Made by a program: the position numbers and the translations under genes. A stretch of DNA of 64,000 nucleotides, taken from an uncultured Clostridia bacterium. GTDB lineage: Bacteria > Bacillota > Clostridia > Christensenellales > Borkfalkiaceae. The stretch spans positions 1 to 64,000 of the forward strand of contig CANPZD010000003.1 of NCBI GenBank assembly GCA_947589085.1. Reading direction: 5' to 3'. The first letter of the stretch is position 1. Each line of letters begins with the position of its first letter. Shown here piece after piece: positions 11,401-20,349 of the stretch. The notes under the pieces were generated by a model. It did no database searches. It had not been told where the DNA came from and worked only from the letters and a program-made list of their open reading frames with translations.

Positions 11401-13422
11401 TACTACGTCCTCGACAAGGAACTGAAAGTGATCTGCTTCATCGCGAATGAGACTACGTTCTACTTCGACATTACCGACGAGAGAACCTTCACACAGCGCG
11501 GAACGGAGTTTGCCTCCTACCTTGTCATGCGCAACCAGGGCATGAAGGATGAGACCCTCGAGTTAGACGGCCATGGTCATTTTACCGTCTATACGATCAC
11601 GGAGGGCGAGCGCAAGCAGGCCTATAGCGGCACTTATACCTATGAAATGTCCGGGGGCACACAGCTCTTCACTCTTGTTTACGAAGAGGGATCGCAAAAA
11701 CACACCGTCCGCGGGATCCGGAGTTCGATTACGATTGACTCCGTCAGCTACAACGCATTTGTTGTCTACAACGAGGAAATCGTCACCATTCTCGTCAACG
11801 AGGCGGATCTCTCCATGCTTGCGCTCGACGGCTTCGGCAACGCCATCCGCTATAACAATTTCGGCATTCCCGAACTTGGCCAGTATGTGCTCATTAATGA
11901 GAATCTGCTCTATTATGCAAATCGTGCTGGTTCGGATGCCTGCATCTATACCTACGATCTCGAAAAGGGCACTGCCGTTCCGAGCGACTTTACGCCCCGC
12001 AGCTATTTCACACAGGATCTCGATGCGATGGTCTTCTACAGCTACGGTTTCATGATCTACGGTGGAGAGACGCAATACTACTATAATATCAAAAATCAAA
12101 AAGTATATCTGTACCACCGTGATGACGACGATCCGTTGGCAAACAAATACGGCTTTGTTGAGGAGGAGTTCGGCACTTTCGGATCCTCGATCACGTGGAA
12201 GCAGAAGACGTATTATGTTACCAATGGCTACCAGCTCATGTTTACGCGTGCCGCGGGGAACAAGGACGCCTATCCTCTTACGATGAGCGATGGCAGCAAG
12301 GCGCAGCTCGAGAATCTCACTTTTACGCCTACGGGTGCAGCGGAGTTCAGAGTGCGGGGAAGCGTTGTCCTCAACGGGAGGCCGTATTCTTGCTATGTTG
12401 AGCGTGCCGTGGATCAAGCGGAGAACACGACGATGACCCTCATTTTGGGTTCCTACCGCTTTGCTCTCGAAGTGACATATTTGGGGGAGGCCGCCGACGG
12501 CACCTCCAACAATACCTACACACTGACTTCGATGCGTCTTGAACAGCAACTTCCGTCCGTTCTCTATATGGCCAGCGTCTACATCTACGCGATGCAGGGC
12601 CTCACGCAGCCGCAGAATGTGTTCGGTGTAATCACAATTCTGGATACCTATAACGAAGAAGGCGCCGTCACCTCTCGGAAGGTTACGGGAGAGTTCGGAG
12701 CCTATTCCGGCCTTGTTGACTCTGAGGGCAAGGTCATCGGCTTCAAGGATGCCGATTATACCTTGGAAGGTGGACTCTATACGGTAGAGGTCACGGGCAG
12801 CGATCATGCAACCTATCGTCTCCACTTCACTGTCGACGGTACATTTGTAAATATCTTCGGCTTGTACGGTTATAGCACCTTTGCTTTCACCCGCGCGGAG
12901 AAATTGTCGGCAGACGGTGGCTATGAGATGGAGATCGAGCGCGTGATTGCAACCGACAGTGAAAGGGTCAAGGTCGGCGGTGTCTACGACGTGATATTAA
13001 AGAAAGACGGCAAAGTCATCGAGGCAACCGAAGCCTACTTCAACAGCGAAGATTTGGTTATCACCCATATTGTCCGTACTTTCAATGACGGGGTCCGTAC
13101 GGGAGCGACCTATTATGTGATCACACTCACGGAGAAGAAGACGGAGGGGGCGGAGGAAGTGCTTGAAGTGCCGTTCCTCGCGTCGGCTACCGTTACAGAG
13201 AAGACTGTGTCCACTGTAAACGGCGTAGAATCGAACACTTATGCGGATTACAGCACCGATGCAGAAGGAAAGAAGAAAGTCGAATTAGTTGTATTCCAAG
13301 GTGCCGCATATTTCGCTGAAACGACGGAGGAGAGGGACGGAGTGTTGTATGTTACAACGAAATCCGGACTTCACTTTACGGTCGATGTGGATAATCACAG
13401 TATCGCGCGTCTCAAGGATTAA
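8422..13422 (+). CDS. Very large (1666 aa) InlB B-repeat-containing lipoprotein with internal degenerate repeats
   Basis: ATG at 8422 downstream of AAAGGAG; lipobox AIAACAG; EGYSFEGWFENAELSGNPV... InlB B-repeat; recurrent LxLDGxGxA units. Confidence 0.8.
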   Translation: MKKMRKSLALVLMAVLAVLCFAIAACAGGITFKFETNGGNAIESMKVTKGEEITLPVPEREGYSFEGWFENAELSGNPVAEEQTAKQSRTFYAKWEKMYLVTLDLAGGSISSTSFYLKKGTNLLTALEDYVPVKENFQFGEWLYNGKALNTTNTMPEEDITLTAHYMVGYTVERYLQSLDDPDTYEKGENYVGYAYASNSVFELDPGEVAPTGFNVIQHEGEITQKTLSETPSENLFKLYFNRAEIHVRLYSNYPDGEEKTAEISGLYGKEVLLPEDSFYASGYCLTGWSKSVTGEDAIPSNYLNTFLFGGKDEDLYYYKLEESVSLYGVWAKGYIDNFEGIDYIYHFSADAKEVYLQRAGTFLKGEYDAKTNGFLFYDDARKTILEGAFNDANGTFAYYVTARQRNLSLYVMGTGLDSYTVLILDELNNVTYSRNKDNGQGGKTLIAESKGTYTYRGGVEYEAKFTSGELAGKSFVFIQGLATVNNVDTPVFSIRDDASYSMGSLAYVAMNQGAPLVYPQNLNAIEFDGYGVATLNAGTSTANYYYRFAEQKDTFYLYNTSTGRLLETCKIVDISGQKAYCIYNESFDNTFTSGTETLKLDGLYNATYTGTSVVNGYYTSTASAFGGYIVTVYGTSEPLMFHVYATQEMVNNQVVVEYHFDKKAAGYSEYYYKDDQQGVYFHYAPLIVLNESKQREFSLYAIDTASTTARIFVKVAEGTYTVENGKRRATITKYFEAVSYASTPIDISNLAEIVFDTAYISRSDSGPIPVAYWFSVTPKDGKEETYDTVYREKDGTSSLSLIAGFAVLTYERNGVRSEIIGSYTRKDNILVIITSSGNLSLEMNDEDGTFVILSSLLGTVYAMGDDGAVTRLEYIDFDGKDGAVYSIVTPAAEGGNAEVTSYQGTFKSTGRQTDFGSVTYHFTGTLNGAADAEKKEFDFLLLQLGNTMLFTKYNGDFAGKYIGTDAGAGILTLDGFGFNASLSVGSKVQNGFYYVLDKELKVICFIANETTFYFDITDERTFTQRGTEFASYLVMRNQGMKDETLELDGHGHFTVYTITEGERKQAYSGTYTYEMSGGTQLFTLVYEEGSQKHTVRGIRSSITIDSVSYNAFVVYNEEIVTILVNEADLSMLALDGFGNAIRYNNFGIPELGQYVLINENLLYYANRAGSDACIYTYDLEKGTAVPSDFTPRSYFTQDLDAMVFYSYGFMIYGGETQYYYNIKNQKVYLYHRDDDDPLANKYGFVEEEFGTFGSSITWKQKTYYVTNGYQLMFTRAAGNKDAYPLTMSDGSKAQLENLTFTPTGAAEFRVRGSVVLNGRPYSCYVERAVDQAENTTMTLILGSYRFALEVTYLGEAADGTSNNTYTLTSMRLEQQLPSVLYMASVYIYAMQGLTQPQNVFGVITILDTYNEEGAVTSRKVTGEFGAYSGLVDSEGKVIGFKDADYTLEGGLYTVEVTGSDHATYRLHFTVDGTFVNIFGLYGYSTFAFTRAEKLSADGGYEMEIERVIATDSERVKVGGVYDVILKKDGKVIEATEAYFNSEDLVITHIVRTFNDGVRTGATYYVITLTEKKTEGAEEVLEVPFLASATVTEKTVSTVNGVESNTYADYSTDAEGKKKVELVVFQGAAYFAETTEERDGVLYVTTKSGLHFTVDVDNHSIARLKD

Positions 13423-13440
13423 CGATATTTCATCGCATAA

Positions 13441-13478
13441 AAATCGCACGGACAAATTGTCCGTGCGATTTTTTTTAT
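13441..13478 (+). terminator. Rho-independent terminator
   Basis: AATCGCACGGACAA-ATT-GTCCGTGCGATT followed by a T-run, immediately after the 8422-13422 CDS. Confidence 0.9.
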
Positions 13479-13492
13479 TATGATGAGATTGC

Positions 13493-13533
13493 TGAGCCGT
13501 GCGCCCGCCGTTTTACGGCGGGCGCACGGCTCA
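13493..13533. repeat. Perfect 19-bp-arm palindrome; near-copy at 62180-62220
   Basis: TGAGCCGTGCGCCCGCCGT-TTT-ACGGCGGGCGCACGGCTCA. Confidence 0.9.
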
Positions 13534-13564
13534 GGATGACGGGAGAGGGACGGAGGCTTTTCTT

Positions 13565-13625
13565 GGCGCCCCCTTTGAGGGGGAGCTGTCGAGGCGAAGC
13601 CGAGACTGAGGGGGTGTTGTTCCGC
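13565..13625 (-). repeat. Dispersed intergenic repeat (copy 1 of 3)
   Basis: Reverse complement CGGAACAACACCCCCTCAGTCTCGGCTTCGCCTCGACAGCTCCCCCTCAAAGGGGGCGCC matches 28981-29040 and 62296-62357. Confidence 0.9.
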
Positions 13626-13850
13626 ATTGCGTATGCCCCTCCTTCCGTCTCGCCGCACAGCTTAGGAACGAGGGAGCAGGCTGCGCGCGCTTCACGCTTT
13701 CTGTCATTTCGAATCCGCATATTTTTTCCTGTCATTTCGAGGAGCGAAGCGACGAGAAATCTCGCTTTTTTGAGATCCACTCACTTCGTTCGGGATGACA
13801 GGGGGGGGAACGCACAGCGGCACGCCGAAATGAATGGGAGTGGTTATGTA

Positions 13851-13895
13851 CCCCTCCTTCCGTCTCGCCGCTGTGCGGCGAGACGGAAGGAGGGG
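13851..13895. repeat. 20-bp perfect inverted repeat
   Basis: CCCCTCCTTCCGTCTCGCCG-CTGTG-CGGCGAGACGGAAGGAGGGG. Confidence 0.9.
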
Positions 13896-13937
13896 AGAAA
13901 AAATCCCCCCGAGACGGGGGGAGATACGAACAAGTTT

Positions 13938-14612
13938 TTATGATTCGGCAGGTTGAATAAACTCTTGAATCGCCTGCGGGAATGTCTCTTCGGGATCGTT
14001 TAACCTTTTACTGAATGATGTAATATAAATCGATTCGCGTACGCCTCGAATGCATGCCGAGCCAATCAGCCTTATGTTATCCGATGAATTGAAATCTTTT
14101 TCGGATTTGTAATAAATCGTACATTTTTCAAATTTATCTTTTATAAATTCATTTGTTATCTCAAACTCGTCAAAGGAATAATGCGGGTTGCAAACAGCAA
14201 CAATTTTTATTTTTACAACAGAATTTTGTATGTTTATTCTATAATAAATCGTATCGCCGCTTTCGCGATCAAAAATTTTCTCAATCGTAAATTCATTTGT
14301 ATTTACGATAGTAAACTCGTGTAGACTTTCATTCAGTTCCGTGATATCCGAAATGCAGGAATCAAAGTTTTCTTTCGAGTAATCCTTTGAATATTGATTG
14401 GACGGGCAGAATACTACCACGGAGACCAGAAGGATCACGGAGGCAACCAGCCCCGCAAGGCATGCCCAAAACGGTTTGGAGCGCGCCGCGCGGGCACGCG
14501 CGGGCCGCTCTTCGAGTTCCGCTTCCAGATTTTCCAATATGCTGCCGCTCTTCGCGAGAAGGGATTTTTCATCCGCTGCGGCATGGGTTTTGAGATATTT
14601 TTTTCCTTTCAT
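13938..14612 (-). CDS. Single-TM membrane protein of unknown function, possibly an anti-sigma-like regulator
   Basis: MKGKKYLKTHAAADEKSLLAKSG...; one TM (FWACLAGLVASVILLVSVVVF); last gene of a sigma-factor operon. Confidence 0.65.
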   Translation of the reverse strand: MKGKKYLKTHAAADEKSLLAKSGSILENLEAELEERPARARAARSKPFWACLAGLVASVILLVSVVVFCPSNQYSKDYSKENFDSCISDITELNESLHEFTIVNTNEFTIEKIFDRESGDTIYYRINIQNSVVKIKIVAVCNPHYSFDEFEITNEFIKDKFEKCTIYYKSEKDFNSSDNIRLIGSACIRGVRESIYITSFSKRLNDPEETFPQAIQEFIQPAES

Positions 14613-14614
14613 AT

Positions 14615-15409
14615 TCAATAAATGAGCACGGCGAGCGCGTCGTCGATTTGGGTATTGTAACTGATATCAAATAAGCCGTTCGGCCGTACATCCAATCCCG
14701 AGGAAACCTCTAAAAAATTATAGGTGATCGTGCCGTCGTTCGTATTGTACACATACACGTCGAAGCCGAATGCCACCATCACGTGATTTTCGGGGGAAAC
14801 ATAATAGGAAATGCTGTCCTCGTTTTCGCCCGTATAAATATGTCCTACGTTGAATCCATCCAAAAACAGGACAATGGGCTGATTGTTCTGAATATAGTCG
14901 AGGCAAGTATAATAGTTGAGTTTTCCGGATTCCATGCAGGAGGAAAACAGGATGGATTTTCCCTTTTCCTTGCAGTATCGCTCCATTCCGCTCTTGAAGT
15001 TTGCCTCGGTCGTCCCCGCCGAAGTCGTTTTCATATACTTCGTCAAGAGATCGATCGCCGCTTCGGCGCCCGCATCCTCCATGTAATAAACATAAGAAGT
15101 GTTGCAAGGAAAGCCGGAGACATGGTTGGGGATGAGGTTTTCATCCATGCGGTCGTAATAGGCAAGCAAATTGCCTCCGGCCGTATTCGCGCAGCTGCCC
15201 TCCGGGGGAGCATAGGTAAAATCCGGATTTTCCAATGCGAGATCATAATAGAGCTTTCGCTGTTTGGAGATATAGGGGACGTAAATTACATCTGTCGCGT
15301 TGACGCTTGCGACGTTTTCCCGATAGGCGGTCGCACCGGAAACCGTGGGCGCTGCCAAACTGCTGAGAAGCATAAGAGAACTCAAAGCGATTTTTGCGAA
15401 GTGGATCAT
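14615..15409 (-). CDS. Secreted C39-like/papain-like peptidase family protein
   Basis: Signal peptide MIHFAKIALSSLMLLSSLAAPTVSG; Cys in SCANTAGGNLLAYYDR and His in ENHVMVAFGFDVY fit a Cys-His peptidase fold. Confidence 0.6.
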   Translation of the reverse strand: MIHFAKIALSSLMLLSSLAAPTVSGATAYRENVASVNATDVIYVPYISKQRKLYYDLALENPDFTYAPPEGSCANTAGGNLLAYYDRMDENLIPNHVSGFPCNTSYVYYMEDAGAEAAIDLLTKYMKTTSAGTTEANFKSGMERYCKEKGKSILFSSCMESGKLNYYTCLDYIQNNQPIVLFLDGFNVGHIYTGENEDSISYYVSPENHVMVAFGFDVYVYNTNDGTITYNFLEVSSGLDVRPNGLFDISYNTQIDDALAVLIY

Positions 15410-15461
15410 GTTCTTCTCCTTAGTTGCACTGAAATGATTGACGATTGAACGGCAAAAATAG

Positions 15462-15965
15462 TTACAAATATTTCCGAAGATCTTTATAGGCGCGGTGAGC
15501 CTTGATCCGAACATTGCCGCAGGAGAGATGCAATACTTCGGCGATCTCACGGTACTCGTAACCTTCCCAATGGTGCAGGTACAGAATCCTTTGCGACACG
15601 GGATCGAGATGAGAGAGGATCTCTTTGACGTCGGCCTGTAATATGGTGTTGTCGATGGAAAAGGAAGTATCGGGCAGAATCTCCGGAAGGGCGGCCGTAT
15701 CGCGGCGCGCTTTCAACATATCGATCGCCCGATTATCGACAAGTCTCAACAGCCATGCGGTAGGGCGTTCGATAAATTTGATTTCCTTGAGTTTCATGAG
15801 AGTCAGAAAAATGTCTTGTGCGACGTCTTCGCCGTTCACAAGTCGGCCGAAACGCCTTCCCACATGCGCCACGATTTTCGGATAATATTCCTCGAAAATT
15901 TCGTTGAGCGCTTGTTTGTCATACTTGAGTTTTTCAAGCAGCCGGTTAAACTTTTGTGGATCCAT
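15462..15965 (-). CDS. ECF-type RNA polymerase sigma factor
   Basis: Sigma-70 region 2 (NGEDVAQDIFLTLMK, RPTAWLLRLVDNRAIDMLKARR) and region 4 (YREIAEVLHLSCGNVRIKAHRAYKDL). Confidence 0.9.
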   Translation of the reverse strand: MDPQKFNRLLEKLKYDKQALNEIFEEYYPKIVAHVGRRFGRLVNGEDVAQDIFLTLMKLKEIKFIERPTAWLLRLVDNRAIDMLKARRDTAALPEILPDTSFSIDNTILQADVKEILSHLDPVSQRILYLHHWEGYEYREIAEVLHLSCGNVRIKAHRAYKDLRKYL

Positions 15966-16093
15966 CTTTCTTCAATGAATGTCTCGTACGGAAATGATTG
16001 CTTCTGTGTTCTTTTCTCCGATCCGGAAGAAACTCCGGGGTTCATGCAAATCTTCCATTCGCATGATGATAAATTTTCAAATGATAATACCTT

Positions 16094-17077
16094 TCAGAGC
16101 GTCGCCGCCATAACGGCTTTGATCGTGTGCATGCGGTTTTCGGCCTCGTCGAATACAATGGAAGCCTTACTTTCGAATACTTCGTCGGTCACTTCCATTT
16201 CGGGAAGGCCGAACTTTTCGTAAATTTCCTTGCCGATCTTCGTCTTTCGGTCGTGGAACGCCGGCAGACAGTGCATAAAGCGGCACTGCTCGCCCGCGTT
16301 TTGCATGAGCGCCGCATTCACCCGATAGGGGAGAAGATCTTCGATGCGTTCCCGCCAGACTTCGTCCGGCTCGCCCATGGAGACCCACACGTCGGTATAG
16401 AGGATATCCGCGTTCTTTGTCGCCTTCACGGGATCTGTTTCGAATTCGAGTTCGGCGCCCGTCTGCGCCGCAAGATCGCGGCAGACGGAGATCAACGCCT
16501 TGTCCGGGAAATACTTTTCGGGCGCGCATGCCGTATAGCGCATGCCCATTTTTGCCGCGCCCACCATGAGAGAATTGCCCATGTTGTAGCGCGCGTCGCC
16601 CAAATAGACGAGTTTTTTGCCCTTGAGCTTTCCGAAATGCTCGCGGATCGTGAGCAGATCCGCCAAAATCTGAGTGGGATGAAATTCGTTCGTGAGACCG
16701 TTCCAGACGGGAACGCCGGCATAGCGGGCAAGCTCTTCCACGATCTCCTGCCCGAACCCGCGGTATTCGATCCCGTCGAACATTCTTCCGAGGACGCGCG
16801 CCGTATCGGCTATGCTCTCCTTTTTCCCGATCTGCGAACCCGCGGGGTCGAGATAGACCGCGCGGATCCCGAGGTCGGCCGCCGCCACCTCAAAACTGCA
16901 CCGCGTACGCGTGCTCGTCTTTTCGAAGATCAGCGCGATATTCTTTCCCTCGAAATCGCGGTGGGGGATCCCGCGTCTCTTTTTTTCCTTTAATTCCGCG
17001 GCAAGATCGAGGAGCCAAAGGATCTCCTCGGACGTAAAATCCAACAGTTTCAGGAAACTTCTGCCATGTAAGTCCAT
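16094..17077 (-). CDS. argF: Ornithine carbamoyltransferase
   Basis: Carbamoyl-phosphate motif [25 protein letters not shown]; inside the arg cluster. Confidence 0.95.
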   Translation of the reverse strand: MDLHGRSFLKLLDFTSEEILWLLDLAAELKEKKRRGIPHRDFEGKNIALIFEKTSTRTRCSFEVAAADLGIRAVYLDPAGSQIGKKESIADTARVLGRMFDGIEYRGFGQEIVEELARYAGVPVWNGLTNEFHPTQILADLLTIREHFGKLKGKKLVYLGDARYNMGNSLMVGAAKMGMRYTACAPEKYFPDKALISVCRDLAAQTGAELEFETDPVKATKNADILYTDVWVSMGEPDEVWRERIEDLLPYRVNAALMQNAGEQCRFMHCLPAFHDRKTKIGKEIYEKFGLPEMEVTDEVFESKASIVFDEAENRMHTIKAVMAATL

Positions 17078-17092
17078 ATGCGTACCTCGCGT

Positions 17093-18259
17093 TTATTCGG
17101 CAAGCGCGTCTTTGATCGCCGCAACCGCTCTTTGCAGTGTTTCAAAGGGAATGTTCAGCGCGGGAAGCAGCCGTACGCGGTCCTTTGCCGTGAGACAGAG
17201 AACGCCCCGGTCGATACAGCGCTGTACGACCTCTCTCGCGGGCTTCTCCGGCAGGATCCCGATCATCAGTCCCATGCCGCTGACCGAAACCGCGCCCTTT
17301 GCGCCGCGCAGCTCCCGGAAGAGATATGCGCTCTTTTCGCGCACTTCGGCAAGCAGGCGATCGTCGATCCGGTTGAGAATATTCAGCGCCCCCGCACAGC
17401 ATACGGGATTTGCGCCGAACGTCGAGCCGTGATCTCCGCAGCCGAGAACGTTTTCCGCCCGTTCCCCGATCAGGCATGCGCCGATGGGAAGTCCGCCGCC
17501 CAGTCCCTTTGCCGTGGTGACGAGATCTGGCTGTACGCCGAAGTTCATATACGAATAGAGCGCGCCGGATCTGCCGTTTCCCGTCTGTACTTCATCGACG
17601 ATGAACAGTAGATCGCGCTCGCGGCAAATGCGTTCGACCGCCTTTACGAATTCCGCGTCGAGTGCCTTTACTCCGCCTTCGCCCTGCACCGTCTCGATCA
17701 TGATCGCCGCGGGATCGCACGAAGCGACCAGCGCTTCGAGGCCTTGCGTGTCGTCCGGCTCCGCATGCACGAACCCGGGCGTCAGCGGCTGAAATTTCTC
17801 GTGAAAGACTTCCTGCCCCGTTGCGGCGAGCGTGGTGAGCGTTCTGCCGTGGAAACTGTTTTTCAGCGTGACGATCGTATAGCATTTCGGCCCTTTGCGC
17901 TCGGCGGCGTACTTTCTCGCGACCTTGATGGCGCATTCGTTTGCTTCCGCGCCCGAATTGCCGAAGAATACTTTTTTCATGCCCGTGCGCAGGCAAAGCG
18001 CCTTTGCAAGCTCCGTGCAGGGTTTTGTATAGTACAGGTTGGAAGTGTGCTGCACGGCGTTCAGCTGTCCGATGACCGCGCGCTTCCATTCTTCGTCGGC
18101 GATCCCGAACGCCGTTACGCCGATTCCGGCCCCCATGTCGATATATTCCGTTCCGTCCGGCGCGTATACGAGCGAACCTTTCCCGCGTTCGATCTCCACA
18201 TTGAAACGGGCATAGGTGTTCGCGATATACTCGCGGTCGTTTCGAATCACTTCTGTCAT
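17093..18259 (-). CDS. argD: Acetylornithine aminotransferase
   Basis: Class III aminotransferase motifs (FIVDEVQTGNGRSGALYSYMNFGVQPDLVTTAKGLGGGLPIGA). Confidence 0.93.
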   Translation of the reverse strand: MTEVIRNDREYIANTYARFNVEIERGKGSLVYAPDGTEYIDMGAGIGVTAFGIADEEWKRAVIGQLNAVQHTSNLYYTKPCTELAKALCLRTGMKKVFFGNSGAEANECAIKVARKYAAERKGPKCYTIVTLKNSFHGRTLTTLAATGQEVFHEKFQPLTPGFVHAEPDDTQGLEALVASCDPAAIMIETVQGEGGVKALDAEFVKAVERICRERDLLFIVDEVQTGNGRSGALYSYMNFGVQPDLVTTAKGLGGGLPIGACLIGERAENVLGCGDHGSTFGANPVCCAGALNILNRIDDRLLAEVREKSAYLFRELRGAKGAVSVSGMGLMIGILPEKPAREVVQRCIDRGVLCLTAKDRVRLLPALNIPFETLQRAVAAIKDALAE

Positions 18260-18260
18260 A

Positions 18261-19124
18261 TCATTCTCCTACGACCATGGTGCCGGCGCCTTCGTCCGTG
18301 AACAGTTCCATAAGAATGGAATGGGGGATGCGCCCGTCCATGACGGTAACTTTCTTTACGCCGCGGCGGATCGCCTCTACGCAGCAGTCCACTTTGGGGA
18401 TCATGCCGCCCGAGATCACGCCGCTCTCTTTGAGCCGTGCGGCTTCATCCAGCGTAATGCGGGGGATCAGCGTGGAGGGGTCGTCTTTATCTTTGAGGAC
18501 CCCGGCGATGTCCGTCATCATGATCAGACTTTCCGCGCCGAGTGCGCCCGCGATCCACGCCGCCGCCGTATCGCCGTTGATATTATATGCGTTTCCCGCC
18601 CGGTCGCACCCGACGGTGGAAACGACGGGTATGTAATCTTTTTCCAGAAGATCGCAGATCGGACGGATGTTGATGCCCGTGATCTCCCCGACATAGCCGA
18701 GGCGTTCATCCTTCATGCGGGCCTCGATGAGATGCCCGTCCATGCCGGAAAGCCCGATGGCCGTACCGCCCTGCATGAGAATGTAGTTGACAAGCATTTT
18801 ATTGATCTTGCCCGCCAAAACCATCTGCACGATATCCATCGTCTCGCGGTCGGTCACGCGGAGGCCGTCGACGAATTCCGCTTTTTTGCCGAGCCGCTGC
18901 ATCATTTCGCTGATCTCGGGGCCGCCGCCGTGCACCAGCACGACTTTTACGCCCGTCAGATGCAGGAGCACAACGTCCTCCATGACCTGTTCTTTCAGCG
19001 AAGCCGAGGTCATGGCGTTCCCGCCGTATTTTACGACGACGATCTTTCCCCGATAGCGTTTGATATAGGGCAGCGCCTGCGTAAGAACTTCCGCGCGCTG
19101 CGCGTTGGTAAAATTCCGGTCCAT
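18261..19124 (-). CDS. argB: Acetylglutamate kinase
   Basis: IVVKYGGNAM, LVHGGGPEI, VVSTVGCD...NINGDTAAA. Confidence 0.95.
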   Translation of the reverse strand: MDRNFTNAQRAEVLTQALPYIKRYRGKIVVVKYGGNAMTSASLKEQVMEDVVLLHLTGVKVVLVHGGGPEISEMMQRLGKKAEFVDGLRVTDRETMDIVQMVLAGKINKMLVNYILMQGGTAIGLSGMDGHLIEARMKDERLGYVGEITGINIRPICDLLEKDYIPVVSTVGCDRAGNAYNINGDTAAAWIAGALGAESLIMMTDIAGVLKDKDDPSTLIPRITLDEAARLKESGVISGGMIPKVDCCVEAIRRGVKKVTVMDGRIPHSILMELFTDEGAGTMVVGE

Positions 19125-19134
19125 GCGTCCTCCC

Positions 19135-20349
19135 TCACGAACGGTAATCGCCGTTGATCTTCACGTAATCGTATGTCAGATCGCATCCCCATGCCCGCGA
19201 CGTCTCCGCGCCGTCATGAAGATCGACCAAAATCGAGATCTCTTTCTGCGAGAGAATGTCTTTGGCGGTCTCTTCGGAAAAAGCGCACCCTGCGCCGTTC
19301 CTGCACACCGTGATCTCTCCTTTGCAGGACCGGAACGCCACGTCGATCTTTCCGACGTCCACGTCGGCGCCGCTGTAACCGATGGCGCAGAGCACGCGCC
19401 CCCAATTCGCGTCCGCGCCGAACATTGCGGCTTTCAGAAGATTCGAGCAGATCACGCTCTTTGCGACCGTTCTCGCAACGAACTTATCGCGTGCGCCCGC
19501 AACTTCGCATTCGAGCAGCTTTGTCGCGCCTTCGCCGTCTGCGGCAATGGCGCGGCACAAGAACAGATTCACGGTGTTCAGCGCGCGCATAAATTCCGCA
19601 AAATCCGGGGTTTCGGCAGTGATCTCGTCGTTTCCGGCCAAACCGTTCGCAAGAACGGCTACCATGTCGTTGGTGGAGGTGTCTCCGTCCACGCTGACCA
19701 TGTTGAAGGTATCGCGGATATCGCTGCGCAGCGCCTTCTCGAGCATGGTTGCCGAAATCGCCGCGTCGGTGGTAATGAACACGAGCATGGTGGCCATGTT
19801 CGGGTGGATCATGCCGCTGCCCTTTGCGATCCCGCCCATGCGACAGAGCTTGCCGCCCAGCGTGAATTCCACGGCGATCTCTTTGAGGGCCGTGTCCGTC
19901 GTCATAATGCCCTCTGCCGCGAATTTACCGCCCTGCGGAGACAGTCCTTTCACGAGCGAAGGGATCCCGTGCGCGATGGGGGAGAGGTCGAGCGGCTGCC
20001 CGATCACGCCCGTAGACGCAACCACGACGTCCTCCGCGCGGATGCCGAGTTCGTGGCCGAGCAGGCGGCACATTTCCTCTGCCACCTCTTCGCCGCCGGC
20101 GTTGCAGGTATTTGCGTTGCCGCTGTTGCACACGACGGCCTGCGCTTTCCCGTCCGCAAGATGGCGCGCGGTGACGAGCAGGGGCGCGCCCTTCACGAGG
20201 TTAGTGGTATAAACGGCCGCGGCGGACGCCGGGCAGGCGCTGTAAATGAGCGCGAGATCGCGTTTGGATTGGTTGCGCCGGATGCCGCAATGCACGCCGT
20301 TGGCAGAAAATCCTTTTGCGGCGCACACGCCGCCTTCAATCACTTTCAT
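19135..20349 (-). CDS. argJ: Glutamate N-acetyltransferase / amino-acid acetyltransferase (ArgJ)
   Basis: KGSGMIHPNMATMLVFITTDA autocleavage/active-site signature and the ArgJ N-terminus (GVCAAKGFSANGVHCGIR). Confidence 0.95.
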   Translation of the reverse strand: MKVIEGGVCAAKGFSANGVHCGIRRNQSKRDLALIYSACPASAAAVYTTNLVKGAPLLVTARHLADGKAQAVVCNSGNANTCNAGGEEVAEEMCRLLGHELGIRAEDVVVASTGVIGQPLDLSPIAHGIPSLVKGLSPQGGKFAAEGIMTTDTALKEIAVEFTLGGKLCRMGGIAKGSGMIHPNMATMLVFITTDAAISATMLEKALRSDIRDTFNMVSVDGDTSTNDMVAVLANGLAGNDEITAETPDFAEFMRALNTVNLFLCRAIAADGEGATKLLECEVAGARDKFVARTVAKSVICSNLLKAAMFGADANWGRVLCAIGYSGADVDVGKIDVAFRSCKGEITVCRNGAGCAFSEETAKDILSQKEISILVDLHDGAETSRAWGCDLTYDYVKINGDYRS

